A stretch of 64,000 nucleotides of DNA from Rahnella bruchi. GTDB taxonomy: Bacteria; Pseudomonadota; Gammaproteobacteria; Enterobacterales; Enterobacteriaceae. This document shows positions 52,789 through 60,243 of the stretch, one piece after another. How positions within the stretch are numbered: position 1 is the stretch's first letter; every line of letters begins with the position of its first letter. The notes under the pieces were generated by a model that saw only the letters and a program-made list of their open reading frames with translations, did no database searches and was not told the DNA's origin. The stretch lies in NCBI RefSeq assembly GCF_003614975.1, contig NZ_QZWI01000009.1, positions 1 to 64,000 of the forward strand, in the 5' to 3' direction. A program made the translations under genes and the position numbers.

Positions 52789-53685
52789 ATGTTCGATTCG
52801 AGAACAGGCCTTACCATCATGGTTCCTACGCTAAACGATACAGAAAGTGATTTCTCACGCTTGTTTATGATTTTTGAGCAAGTAATGAGCTCTACAACGC
52901 AACAGGTTCTCTTTGTTTTCACTTATTGTCGTTTCTTAAGGCCAAACGCTGTTGCTTTCCTTGGCGGAACCGTTCGCTCTCTTCAGAGAAAGGGGGTAAC
53001 TGTATTCATTGATTGGACTTCCTTCCAAGAAAAGGTAAAAGCTTCACTTACACAAAATACTTTTTGCAGCAAACTTGGCCATGGCACCCCTGGCTATTTA
53101 GGCCATGCAATTCCATATAGAGAGGATCCCAGGGAGGATGCAAACTCTATACTTGATTATTTAACACAAAATTGGATCGGTAAAGGTTGGGTGAAAGTTA
53201 GTGAAGAGCTTAGAGATGCGATTGCAGGTAAAGTCTGGGAGATATACGCTAACTCTTTTGAACACTCTAATTCATTAATAGGTGTATATTCTTGTGGCCA
53301 GCATTTCTATGGGAGAAATGAGCTTGTGTTATCTGTCGTCGACTTCGGCGTCGGAATACCACATAACGTTCGAGAGTATCTATCTTCAGATTCAAGAGCA
53401 GCATCTTTAACAGCTGAATCTTGCTTAAGATGGGCTTGTGTAAGTGGTAATACCACAGCCACGGCAAAAGGAATACCGAGAGGTTTAGGTTTACACTTAC
53501 TAAAAGAACTTGTTCGAGTGAATAACGGAAAATTAGAACTTTATAGTCATAATGCTTATGTAAAGATGGATAGCTCTGGTGATGAATTTAAAACCTTACC
53601 ATTTTTCTTTAAAGGTACTATACTGAACATTACATTAGTCTGTGATGAGAAGTATTATAGACTCACTTCAGAATCAGGGAAATAA
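52789..53685 (+). CDS. GHKL ATPase with STAS-like N-terminal region
   Basis: A 298-residue soluble protein, start behind AGGAAGAAAC. Residues about 35-78 (QQVLFVFTYCRFLRPNAVAF, then LQRKGVTVFIDW) look like a STAS-type beta-alpha unit. Residues 138-285 form a GHKL (HATPase_c) domain: N box EIYANSFEHS (151-160, Glu151, Asn155), G1 box DFGVGIP (185-190), and G2 GIPRGLGLHLLKEL (228-241). There is no DHp/His-phosphoacceptor domain, so it is not an ordinary histidine kinase; anti-sigma-like Ser kinase or ATP-switch function is more likely. Codon use and A+T content differ from the host genes. It leads a three-gene operon. Confidence 0.75.
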   Translation: MFDSRTGLTIMVPTLNDTESDFSRLFMIFEQVMSSTTQQVLFVFTYCRFLRPNAVAFLGGTVRSLQRKGVTVFIDWTSFQEKVKASLTQNTFCSKLGHGTPGYLGHAIPYREDPREDANSILDYLTQNWIGKGWVKVSEELRDAIAGKVWEIYANSFEHSNSLIGVYSCGQHFYGRNELVLSVVDFGVGIPHNVREYLSSDSRAASLTAESCLRWACVSGNTTATAKGIPRGLGLHLLKELVRVNNGKLELYSHNAYVKMDSSGDEFKTLPFFFKGTILNITLVCDEKYYRLTSESGK

Positions 53686-53687
53686 TA

Positions 53688-54038
53688 ATGCGTATATTAA
53701 TAAAAGAGTTCATCGGCCCAAGATGTATATTGAAAGATGATGGACAAAAACTCTTCGATAAAATTTCTTCGCTGCTAGATAGCAAGAGTGAAGTTATATT
53801 GGATTTCTCCAATGTTAGAATGTTTGCCTCGCCATTTTTTAATTATAGTATAGGCCAGTTGTTTAGTAATTTCTCTGAGAAGGAAATACGAGAATCATTA
53901 CACCTTGAGAACCTAGAACCTGTTGGGCACTCAATTATTGAACGAGTTATTGAAAATGTAAATAGGTTCAACTCTGATGTAGACTATAAGAAAATAGTGG
54001 ACGAGATTCTTGAACAACAAGCCAAGGAGTCAGACTAA
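53688..54038 (+). CDS. DUF4325 STAS-like protein
   Basis: A 116-residue protein two bases after the ATPase gene. It matches the small STAS-like DUF4325 fold: strand VILDFSNV (36-43) then FASPFFNYSIGQLF (46-59), where Ser48 lies where anti-sigma-factor antagonists of the SpoIIAA type carry the phosphorylated Ser. DUF4325 proteins often pair with GHKL ATPases. It probably binds the ATPase, the PIN protein, or both. The stop overlaps the next start (TAATG). Confidence 0.7.
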   Translation: MRILIKEFIGPRCILKDDGQKLFDKISSLLDSKSEVILDFSNVRMFASPFFNYSIGQLFSNFSEKEIRESLHLENLEPVGHSIIERVIENVNRFNSDVDYKKIVDEILEQQAKESD

Positions 54039-54649
54039 TGGCATTCTCTGGAACAATATTATCTAATGTCATTGATATAAATAATTACATTCCGAAAGAT
54101 AAAGATAATTTCTTTGTGGATACTAATGTATGGTTTTGGCTAACCTACTCCAAAGGAATCCCTCAAGGGAGGTCTTATTTACACATTTATAATCAATTTA
54201 TTAACTCAGCTTTGAATAACAATTCTAAACTCTATCATTCTGGGTTAACACTAGCCGAATTAGCTCATATAATAGAAAAATCAGAAAGAGAAATTCACGG
54301 AAAAGTAATTAATAAAACAATATCCACTAAAGATTTCCGTCATTTATTCTCTGTGCAAAGACTTGCTGCAATTAAGGAAGTAGAGACTTCATGGCTTCAA
54401 GTTGAGAGTCTTGCAGAACAAATTGAAATTAATATTTGTGAAAACATTACCGATAATTGTGTAACAAAAATGCCTTCAAATTCATTAGATGGTTATGATC
54501 TCATGATTCACGAGAGCATGCTCAACTCCGGAATATTAAACATAGTTACTGACGACGGGGATTATACCACCGTGCCAGGGATTAACGTTTATACGTCAAA
54601 TAAAAACGTACTACTTGCAGCATTGCAACAAAAAAGACTCATCCTTTGA
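54038..54649 (+). CDS. PIN-like nuclease-domain protein
   Basis: A 203-residue protein with the acidic layout of a PIN domain: Asp28 in FFVDTNVW, Glu74 in LTLAELAH, Asp154 in LDGYDLMIHE, and Asp172/Asp173/Asp175 in VTDDGDY. PIN proteins are Mg-dependent RNases, frequently toxins or effectors. The middle helical part (residues 80-130) is longer than in VapC toxins, and no antitoxin of VapB type is present. It is translationally coupled to the STAS-like gene. No signal peptide or membrane helix. Function is inferred from the domain only. Confidence 0.72.
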   Translation: MAFSGTILSNVIDINNYIPKDKDNFFVDTNVWFWLTYSKGIPQGRSYLHIYNQFINSALNNNSKLYHSGLTLAELAHIIEKSEREIHGKVINKTISTKDFRHLFSVQRLAAIKEVETSWLQVESLAEQIEINICENITDNCVTKMPSNSLDGYDLMIHESMLNSGILNIVTDDGDYTTVPGINVYTSNKNVLLAALQQKRLIL

Positions 54650-55103
54650 TGATAGTTTGAAAAGAAGCATTTATAAAATAACTAGATTCTTCATACAATT
54701 AGGTTTCCTTAAGGGAAAGTATATTTTTTCACTATATGCAAAAAAATAATTTTAATTCTTTATAATCAACACCTTACAAAATACAAACTTTGATCCAATC
54801 CCTAGAAAACTGAAATTTACTGAAATTCTTTTCAATCTTTTCAGTTTGGGAATGACGGCAAAACCCCAAACACGACGCGGGCTGGCGGTGTGGTTTGTAG
54901 AATTTCAAAACTGAAAAAAAATACTGACGCAAAAAGCGCAGGCGGGTGCGGTGTAGTGCAATTTCCGTCTGGTCTTGCTTTGTTTCGTGGGCGCACGGCT
55001 GCACTGGCTCACACAGGCGGCTTGATCGTTTTGAAAGGGTTCTGGGCGTTGAATGCAAAGTTGCGCGGCACTGCGTGCGATTGAGGCGGGTAATCTGCGG
55101 GCA
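54650..55103. other. spacer without a supported gene, phage-like
   Basis: The first 130 bases are A+T-rich, the rest C+G-rich and phage-like. The minus-strand frame 54774-55154 is open for 126 codons (MDSHFIQTKARRVRVF start, basic, with PHRQPASCLGFCRHSQTE), a type of sequence sometimes annotated in P2/P4-type prophages, but it overlaps the spike-like gene and its terminator. I see no domain and leave it uncalled. Confidence 0.4.
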
Positions 55104-55130
55104 ATAAAAAACCCGCACGCGGCGGGCTTT
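55104..55130 (-). terminator. terminator of the spike-like gene
   Basis: On the minus strand GCCCGC and GCGGGT stems are followed by TTTTTTATTG, 20 bases after the stop. Confidence 0.75.
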
Positions 55131-55146
55131 GGTCTGTATGAAATGG

Positions 55147-56154
55147 CTATCCAATAACCGGATCGTATTTCTCTTTTAGCGTGGTGGCTTTGGTGCCAGT
55201 GTCGGTAATGGCCAGGGCATTCAACGGCGTACCGGTATTGTTGTGAGTATGCGCGGCCGTCAGTTGTGCCAGCTGCTTTACCACATCCAGGGTATCAAGC
55301 ATCAGTTGGCACACGTTAACCGACTGACTCCCAATCCATACCACCGGCGCAATAACTTCCTGACGCACACCGGCCACACTGCTGCGTAACATTCCGACCT
55401 TTTCAATCAGCTGGCCAATCACGTTGGTTTCCGCATCGCCCTGGACACTGGCCACATAATTGGCCTGCGTGGCCAGGCTGTAATCTCCCTGGGCAATTTG
55501 TTGAATTGCACCGGCCAGTAAGGTGGTTTTGCCCAGCACCGTGGTTTTATCCGTGGCCTGTACCGTGGTTTCCCTGGCCACCAACGTGCGTGTTTCATCA
55601 TCGGCCGTGACAATCCGGCTCATTGAGGTTTCGCGTATAACCTGATCAGTCTGGCGTTCCCAATCGCCCGCCACCGTCACCCGCTGCGATACTCCATCAC
55701 GCTGCTGTTGCAGCTGCTCGCCAGGTTTCACGGCGGGCAGGCTGTTGCCCTGGGAAAGGGTTTGGCGCACAAACGGCTTATCGGCGCGACCACCATTAAA
55801 CCCGACTTCTACCAGCGTGCCAGCCGGGGGAAACTGAAACATCCCGGACTCACCGCCCGCCATTGGTAGCGGCAGCGGCACGGCCGGATAAAGCGGCGTA
55901 TCTTTTGCGGGGTTGCCGTCTGCGTCTAACAGCTGCAAGTCCACGGCATAGCGCGGCCTGAATGGATCGGCAATGTTTCCGTTGCTCACATCCTCGCTTG
56001 GCGCTTCCACCCTGGCGAACTGTGGCAGGTGCAAGCCGCTGGCCAGCTCTGGATAACTGCTTTCAACCTGACGCTGAAACGGCGTTTTCTGCAATGCCTG
56101 GCCGGTGGCCTTATTGCGCGGCGTGGGTAGCACAACAAGTTTGGGAAGCGCCAA
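55147..56154 (-). CDS. phage baseplate spike-like protein (gpV / gp5 OB-fold)
   Basis: A 335-residue protein resembling VgrG/gpV spike proteins. The OB-fold region has FQFPPAGTLVEVGFNGGRAD and KPFVRQTLSQGNSLP; the C-terminal half has repetitive beta segments (TTVQATDKTTVLGKTTLLAG) and ends AHTHNNTGTPLNA then KYDPVIG. The start is unclear: the best is TTG 56154, since a TGA lies four codons upstream in frame. It may be truncated at its N-terminus. It is the only large structural gene left in the element and points opposite to the fibre and Tfa genes. Confidence 0.65.
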   Translation of the reverse strand: MALPKLVVLPTPRNKATGQALQKTPFQRQVESSYPELASGLHLPQFARVEAPSEDVSNGNIADPFRPRYAVDLQLLDADGNPAKDTPLYPAVPLPLPMAGGESGMFQFPPAGTLVEVGFNGGRADKPFVRQTLSQGNSLPAVKPGEQLQQQRDGVSQRVTVAGDWERQTDQVIRETSMSRIVTADDETRTLVARETTVQATDKTTVLGKTTLLAGAIQQIAQGDYSLATQANYVASVQGDAETNVIGQLIEKVGMLRSSVAGVRQEVIAPVVWIGSQSVNVCQLMLDTLDVVKQLAQLTAAHTHNNTGTPLNALAITDTGTKATTLKEKYDPVIG

Positions 56155-56165
56155 CGGGTTGTTTC

Positions 56166-56279
56166 ATGACGGGGCTAAATATCCGCCCGGATATGGGTGA
56201 TTGCCGAATGATGGGAAAATATTACCGCGCTTTAATGGTGCGAACGGCTAGCGGAAGCTGGCGGCAGGTGGGTAACTAA
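56166..56279 (+). pseudogene. possible 3' remnant of a tail fibre gene
   Basis: The frame ends RALMVRTASGSWRQVGN two bases before the tfa start, exactly where a tail fibre gene normally ends, and looks like a fibre C-terminus. Upstream the frame is interrupted by unrelated, oppositely oriented spike sequence. Start not defined. Confidence 0.35.
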
Positions 56280-56280
56280 T

Positions 56281-56808
56281 ATGATTACGTTTAAAAATAT
56301 CAAAATCTCTAAGCAAGTTTTTGAGGAAGGTTTGGCGATCCCCGTTCTCTATTTTGAAGATGAAAACGGCGTGGATTGGTACACGTTGCGCGATGCGCAA
56401 TGGAAAGGGAAAAATGCTTTTATTGCAGTGGGACAGGATGGATTTATCACTACCTGGTCAGATAATCCCAACTTTCTCACCCTGTGCGAAGGCGTAAGCG
56501 TCTATGAAGTTTCGCCAAAGAAATTGCCTCAGGATATTGGGGTACAGACATACCGTTACCAGGCCGCAAAGTTTATCCGGGTTGAACTCTTTGCCGTCGA
56601 AGTGGCAGAGCAGCGTAAAACGGATTTATTGAATCTGGCCACTGCCGCTATTGCCCCGTTGCAGGACGCCGTTGATCTGGATGATGCGACAGATAGCGAG
56701 CTGGCAAGTTTGAAGGTCTGGAAAAAATTTCGTGTTGCACTTAATCGCCTGGATTTGTCCACTGCGCCGGAAATCACCTGGCCGGAGGTGCCGGAAAATG
56801 TGGCGTAA
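56281..56808 (+). CDS. tail fibre assembly protein, Tfa family
   Basis: A 175-residue caudoviral tail fibre chaperone: MITFKNIKISKQVFEEGLAI, VDWYTLRDAQWKGKNAF, a linker, and the C-terminal AVEVAEQRKTDLLNLATAAI with LKVWKKFRVALNRLD. Tfa proteins help fold the fibre tip encoded just upstream. It appears complete although its fibre gene is not. Confidence 0.85.
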   Translation: MITFKNIKISKQVFEEGLAIPVLYFEDENGVDWYTLRDAQWKGKNAFIAVGQDGFITTWSDNPNFLTLCEGVSVYEVSPKKLPQDIGVQTYRYQAAKFIRVELFAVEVAEQRKTDLLNLATAAIAPLQDAVDLDDATDSELASLKVWKKFRVALNRLDLSTAPEITWPEVPENVA

Positions 56809-56950
56809 GGCAACATTGAGCATCCCGGCAGATATGAGCGCATTAACCTGTTCGGTGCTGCCGGTTCATCCGTGGGTTTACGGTGTTGGCCAGGCAGCTG
56901 GCGACAGCAGTTATTTAAGCCCGGTTAGCCTCAATTCAGGCCGGGCATGA
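56798..56950 (+). CDS. short phage ORF, probably N-terminal fragment
   Basis: A 50-residue ORF (MWRKATLSIPADMSALTCSV to LNSGRA) whose ATG overlaps the tfa stop, the spacing expected for the next gene of a tail operon. It ends inside the 3' end of the convergent CII-like gene, so the original gene is probably cut there. No function recognised. Confidence 0.4.
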   Translation: MWRKATLSIPADMSALTCSVLPVHPWVYGVGQAAGDSSYLSPVSLNSGRA

Positions 56951-57440
56951 CGCCGCATGAACTTATTACGTCCATTGCGGAAGCCAGCAGCGGCGTGGTG
57001 TGAAAACGCGACTCAACAGACACAACGAGCAAAGACAGATCGCGGATCGCCTGATTGGCTCGGTCTAAAATGGCGTTTCTACGGAGTTGCGTCATAGGCG
57101 CAGCGGATATGGTTTCACCGGCAATAACGCCGATTGCGGCCGTGGCACTCAAGGTGTGCAACGATAAATTATCTGGCTTTGCTTCATTCATCGGTACAGC
57201 AGGCAGGCATTTCAGCTGTGCCAATAAGCCGTCCAATACCGTTGAGTCGTCGGTGATATCGGTAAGCGTGATCAGCTCTTGCAGAGTTAAACGGTGTGGC
57301 TGGTCTGGATTCAGTTTGTTGCGTAACACCTGGGCTGAGACGCCCATAACCGCAGCAACCTCAGTAAGATTGTGAGCCAGAGAAAAACGGCGGCAAGCCG
57401 TTTCAAGGTGTGGATGTATAGAGGTTTGATAATCAAACAT
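56931..57440 (-). CDS. phage regulatory protein CII-like (CP76 family)
   Basis: A 169-residue protein like the CII regulators of 186/P2-type phages (Phage_CP76): N-terminus MFDYQTSIHPHLETACRRF, a helix-turn-helix around AAVMGVSAQVLRNKLNPDQP, and TLQELITLTDITDD. It lies downstream of the Cox-like gene on the same strand. Confidence 0.82.
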   Translation of the reverse strand: MFDYQTSIHPHLETACRRFSLAHNLTEVAAVMGVSAQVLRNKLNPDQPHRLTLQELITLTDITDDSTVLDGLLAQLKCLPAVPMNEAKPDNLSLHTLSATAAIGVIAGETISAAPMTQLRRNAILDRANQAIRDLSLLVVSVESRFHTTPLLASAMDVISSCGVMPGLN

Positions 57441-57469
57441 TGTCGCTTTCCCCTAATCTGGGCAAGTTA

Positions 57470-57691
57470 TTACGCAGAAAGCGCAATGTCGCATTCACTC
57501 AAAGCCTGGACAGTAAGGGCTGCCATATTAATTTCTATTAAGCCTTTCTTTTGTAAACCTTTTGGCTTAATTGGTAGCTTCCCATACTCGATTAGATTAC
57601 GAGCAGTTTCGACGGCCATACCGGTACGACGGCAATATTCAGCGAGAGGTAAGTAAGGTTCGGGGATGACAATTGTAATATTTGGGCGCAT
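57470..57691 (-). CDS. Cox-like excisionase/repressor
   Basis: A 73-residue protein (MRPNITIVIPEPYLPLAEY) with a winged-helix-type motif CRRTGMAVETARNLIEYGKL and a basic patch PIKPKGLQKKG. P2-type Cox represses the lysogenic promoter and promotes excision. ATG 57691 is preferred to an upstream ATG. Divergent from the CI-like gene. Confidence 0.78.
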   Translation of the reverse strand: MRPNITIVIPEPYLPLAEYCRRTGMAVETARNLIEYGKLPIKPKGLQKKGLIEINMAALTVQALSECDIALSA

Positions 57692-57746
57692 AAGGCAAAC
57701 TCCTGTTTTGATTGGATACGGCAATATCCGTCAATAATCGTTAATA

Positions 57747-57802
57747 ACTACAAAACGGAGCTAGGTTAACTCGCAAAAAACTACAAATCAATATTTTTGT
57801 AG
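57747..57802. promoter_or_regulatory. candidate operator region between Cox-like and CI-like genes
   Basis: CTACAAA occurs at 57748-57754 and 57781-57787 and inverted (TTTGTAG) at 57796-57802. The repeats lie in the divergent promoter spacer where the phage repressor is expected to bind. Confidence 0.5.
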
Positions 57803-57831
57803 CTTTTTGGGCGGTTATCCTTCGTGAGATC

Positions 57832-58413
57832 ATGTCTAAATTTATCTTCAACTTTGACGGCGAGAGCGCCCCAGTATTGGATCGCGTTTTAGATGCCTAT
57901 GGATTTGGTTCCAAAATTTTACTGGCTGAACATCTTGGTATAGCTTCGAGCAGTTTGGCGGGACGTTATAAGCGCGGCGGATTTCCTGCAGATATCGTTG
58001 TGCGTTGCGTTGCCGAGACAGGTGCAAATCTTGAGTGGCTTGCTACTGGCCAAGGCAAGAAATTTGAAGACAGCGAATTGGACATCATGCGATTCCCTCG
58101 CAAAAAGCTAATAGAAGGCCAACTGTATGAGTCAGGCTATTTACTGTTCGATAAAGTTCTGTTCCTTCCTGGTACTCAGATACCAGAAGATCCGATCTGC
58201 GTTATTGATGGCTCAACACAATTCATCGTCGAGCAAAAATTCCCTGAGATTTATGATGGTGAGTGGCTGGTAGATATTGAAGGAAAGGTAAGCATCAGAA
58301 CACTGACAAGAGTCCCGGTGAAAAGAGTTCGGGTTAGTGGTGTAGGCATGGCTTTTGATTGCAACCTAGATGACATAACAGTGTTCGGCCGCGTTGTTAT
58401 GACGTGTAAATAA
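57832..58413 (+). CDS. P2/186-type CI repressor
   Basis: A 193-residue repressor. The N-terminal helix-turn-helix (about residues 20-60) reads YGFGSKILLAEHLGIASSSL then GRYKRGGFP; a C-terminal oligomerisation domain follows (LFLPGTQIPEDPICVIDGST, VKRVRVSGVGMAFDCNL). No S24 catalytic Ser-Lys pair is evident, as in 186 CI. It should keep the element silent. Confidence 0.85.
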   Translation: MSKFIFNFDGESAPVLDRVLDAYGFGSKILLAEHLGIASSSLAGRYKRGGFPADIVVRCVAETGANLEWLATGQGKKFEDSELDIMRFPRKKLIEGQLYESGYLLFDKVLFLPGTQIPEDPICVIDGSTQFIVEQKFPEIYDGEWLVDIEGKVSIRTLTRVPVKRVRVSGVGMAFDCNLDDITVFGRVVMTCK

Positions 58414-58415
58414 CC

Positions 58416-59444
58416 ATGCCAGTAAGAAAGCTTGAAAATGGCCAATGGGAAGCCGATTTTTATACTGAGAACCGCAGTGCCGGTAAACGCGGTAAACGCA
58501 TTCGTAAGAAATTTAGCACCAAAGGCGAGGCTCTTGCTTTCGAACGTTATACATTAGAGAAAGCACAGAACACCCCCTGGAATGGTGAAAAAAAAGAAAC
58601 CAGGCGCTTAAAAGAAATTGCCAAACTTTGGTATGAACAGCATGGCACCACTTTAAAGGACGGCCAGAGAAGGCTTGATACAATGGAGTGGGCTTCAGAA
58701 TGTATGGGAAACCCACTTGCTACTGAGTTTAATGCGCAGCTTTTTTCAGCATATAGGGCAAAGCGTTTATCTGGTGAATTTTCCAGAACCAAACGTATTT
58801 CAAAAATTACGCCACGAACTATAAATTTAGAGTTGGCCTATTTTCGCGCTGCCTTTAATGAACTTCGGCGCTTAGGTGAATGGCCACTACCAAACCCATT
58901 AGAAAATGTCAGAGCCTTTCGTACTGAAGAAAGTGAAATGGCCTTTCTCACTCAAGATCAAATCACAAACCTTTTAGAGGAATGCAGAAACAGTAGCGCA
59001 AAAGACTTAGAGACAATTGTAAAAGTTTGCTTATCAACAGGTGCGCGTTGGAGTGAGGCGGAAGGATTGCATGCATCTCAAGTATCAGATAACCGCATCA
59101 CCTTTACAAAAACGAAAGGAAAGAAGAATAGAACAGTTCCAATTAGCAATGAATTAGCTAATTTATTTCCTAAGAAAAAATCAGGACTTTTATTTAAGCC
59201 TTGTTATTATGCTTTCCGCTCGGCTTTAAATCGAACAGACATCTTACTACCGGACGGACAATTATCACATGTATTACGACACACCTTTGCTAGTCATTTC
59301 ATGATGAATGGTGGCAATATTTTAGTATTACAAAGAATACTAGGACACACTGATATTAAAATGACAATGAGATATTCGCATTTCGCACCAGAACATTTTG
59401 ATGACGCACTCAAACTTAATCCATTGGCGAAACACAATGAATAA
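58416..59444 (+). CDS. int: P2-type tyrosine integrase
   Basis: A 342-residue tyrosine recombinase. N-terminal arm-binding part VRKLENGQWEADFYTENR and GKRIRKKFSTKGEALAFE; catalytic residues are Arg in STGARWSEAEGL, the Lys region TKTKGKKNRTVPI, HVLRHTFASHF, the LGHTDIKMTMRYSHF box with the nucleophile Tyr in RYSHF. It starts two bases after the repressor stop and integrates the element at ileX. Confidence 0.93.
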   Translation: MPVRKLENGQWEADFYTENRSAGKRGKRIRKKFSTKGEALAFERYTLEKAQNTPWNGEKKETRRLKEIAKLWYEQHGTTLKDGQRRLDTMEWASECMGNPLATEFNAQLFSAYRAKRLSGEFSRTKRISKITPRTINLELAYFRAAFNELRRLGEWPLPNPLENVRAFRTEESEMAFLTQDQITNLLEECRNSSAKDLETIVKVCLSTGARWSEAEGLHASQVSDNRITFTKTKGKKNRTVPISNELANLFPKKKSGLLFKPCYYAFRSALNRTDILLPDGQLSHVLRHTFASHFMMNGGNILVLQRILGHTDIKMTMRYSHFAPEHFDDALKLNPLAKHNE

Positions 59445-60123
59445 AAAAATTATTATAGCCATAATAGTAATTTCAGTTCTCACATTAGTCCCTATGGGTC
59501 TCTACTTTTCTATCTTTAATAAATCTCTTTCACACGACAATCAATCTTGGGGAGCATTCGGTTCATTTATTGGCGGAATATACAGCTCCGTTTTCGGTCT
59601 TATTAGCGCAGTAGTGTTAATAATTACCTATAACGAGATGAAAAAATTTAACAACGACCAATTGGAACATCTAAGACGTGAAAAAATTATCGATGATATT
59701 AAAATTCTTTGCAATCTTCTTGATAAAACAATTACAAAAAACAAAAACATACAACCAGATAGAGAACAATTTTTTTCCTGGCTAACATCTCACATAGCTT
59801 CTTACTTGACCTTACATAGGCCGAGTGATGAGGAAGAAGTATGGGAATCCTCAATTAAAGCAAGTACTTTGAGACTTGATTTATTTGAAGATGAAGTGAA
59901 GGTTTTCCAAGAAATATTATATCAATTAGAATTTATAACAAACTCTGAGCTGAAAGATATCGCAAAGCTTATAATTAAAAGCGAAATGAACTCACAGGAA
60001 AGGTATTGGCTTGAATGCTATACACGTAGGTATCATTCGCAGACGAATATTTACTTAAATAAGTGGCCGGATTTCAGCCAACCCCCGACTAAGCTGACGA
60101 GGCTGATACCCGATCAAGAATAA
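59437..60123 (+). CDS. two-helix membrane protein, putative abortive-infection type
   Basis: A 228-residue protein overlapping the integrase end by eight bases. Helix 1 is residues about 4-25 (IIIAIIVISVLTLVPMGLYF), then WGAFGSFIGGIYSSVFGLIS (about 40-59) opens helix 2, followed by a coiled-coil-like cytoplasmic tail (EMKKFNNDQLEHLRREKIID). The W-x-x-FG-x-FxGG membrane motif resembles putative phage abortive-infection membrane proteins (putAbiC-like). The gene is strongly A+T-rich. The function call is by resemblance only. Confidence 0.55.
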   Translation: MNKKIIIAIIVISVLTLVPMGLYFSIFNKSLSHDNQSWGAFGSFIGGIYSSVFGLISAVVLIITYNEMKKFNNDQLEHLRREKIIDDIKILCNLLDKTITKNKNIQPDREQFFSWLTSHIASYLTLHRPSDEEEVWESSIKASTLRLDLFEDEVKVFQEILYQLEFITNSELKDIAKLIIKSEMNSQERYWLECYTRRYHSQTNIYLNKWPDFSQPPTKLTRLIPDQE

Positions 60124-60130
60124 CTTAAAA

Positions 60131-60149
60131 TGTCGCAAAAATGTCGCAA
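60131..60149. promoter_or_regulatory. paired GTCGCA sites near attR (candidate integrase arm sites)
   Basis: TGTCGCAAAA-ATGTCGCAAA: two near-identical units with 11-bp period (GTCGCA at 60132 and 60143), matching the pair near attL. Confidence 0.6.
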
Positions 60150-60158
60150 AAACTTAGG

Positions 60159-60188
60159 AATACTAACGAATACTGACCAATACTGACT
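60159..60188. repeat. three tandem 10-bp repeats beside attR
   Basis: AATACTAACG, AATACTGACC and AATACTGACT follow each other without gaps, 56 bases before the att core. The 10-bp period fits protein binding on one helix face, perhaps Cox or host factor sites. Confidence 0.6.
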
Positions 60189-60243
60189 ATGTAACTTATT
60201 GTTATATGTAAATAAACATAGTTAATCTATGATTTACACATTT

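Noticed and set aside
52789-53685. Ordinary two-component histidine kinase
   Set aside because: There is no sensor, no dimerisation/His-phosphoacceptor domain and no response regulator; the neighbours are a STAS-like protein and a PIN protein.
54038-54649. Classical VapC toxin of a VapBC pair
   Set aside because: At 203 residues it is longer than usual VapC proteins, and the gene before it encodes a STAS-like protein and not a VapB-type DNA-binding antitoxin.
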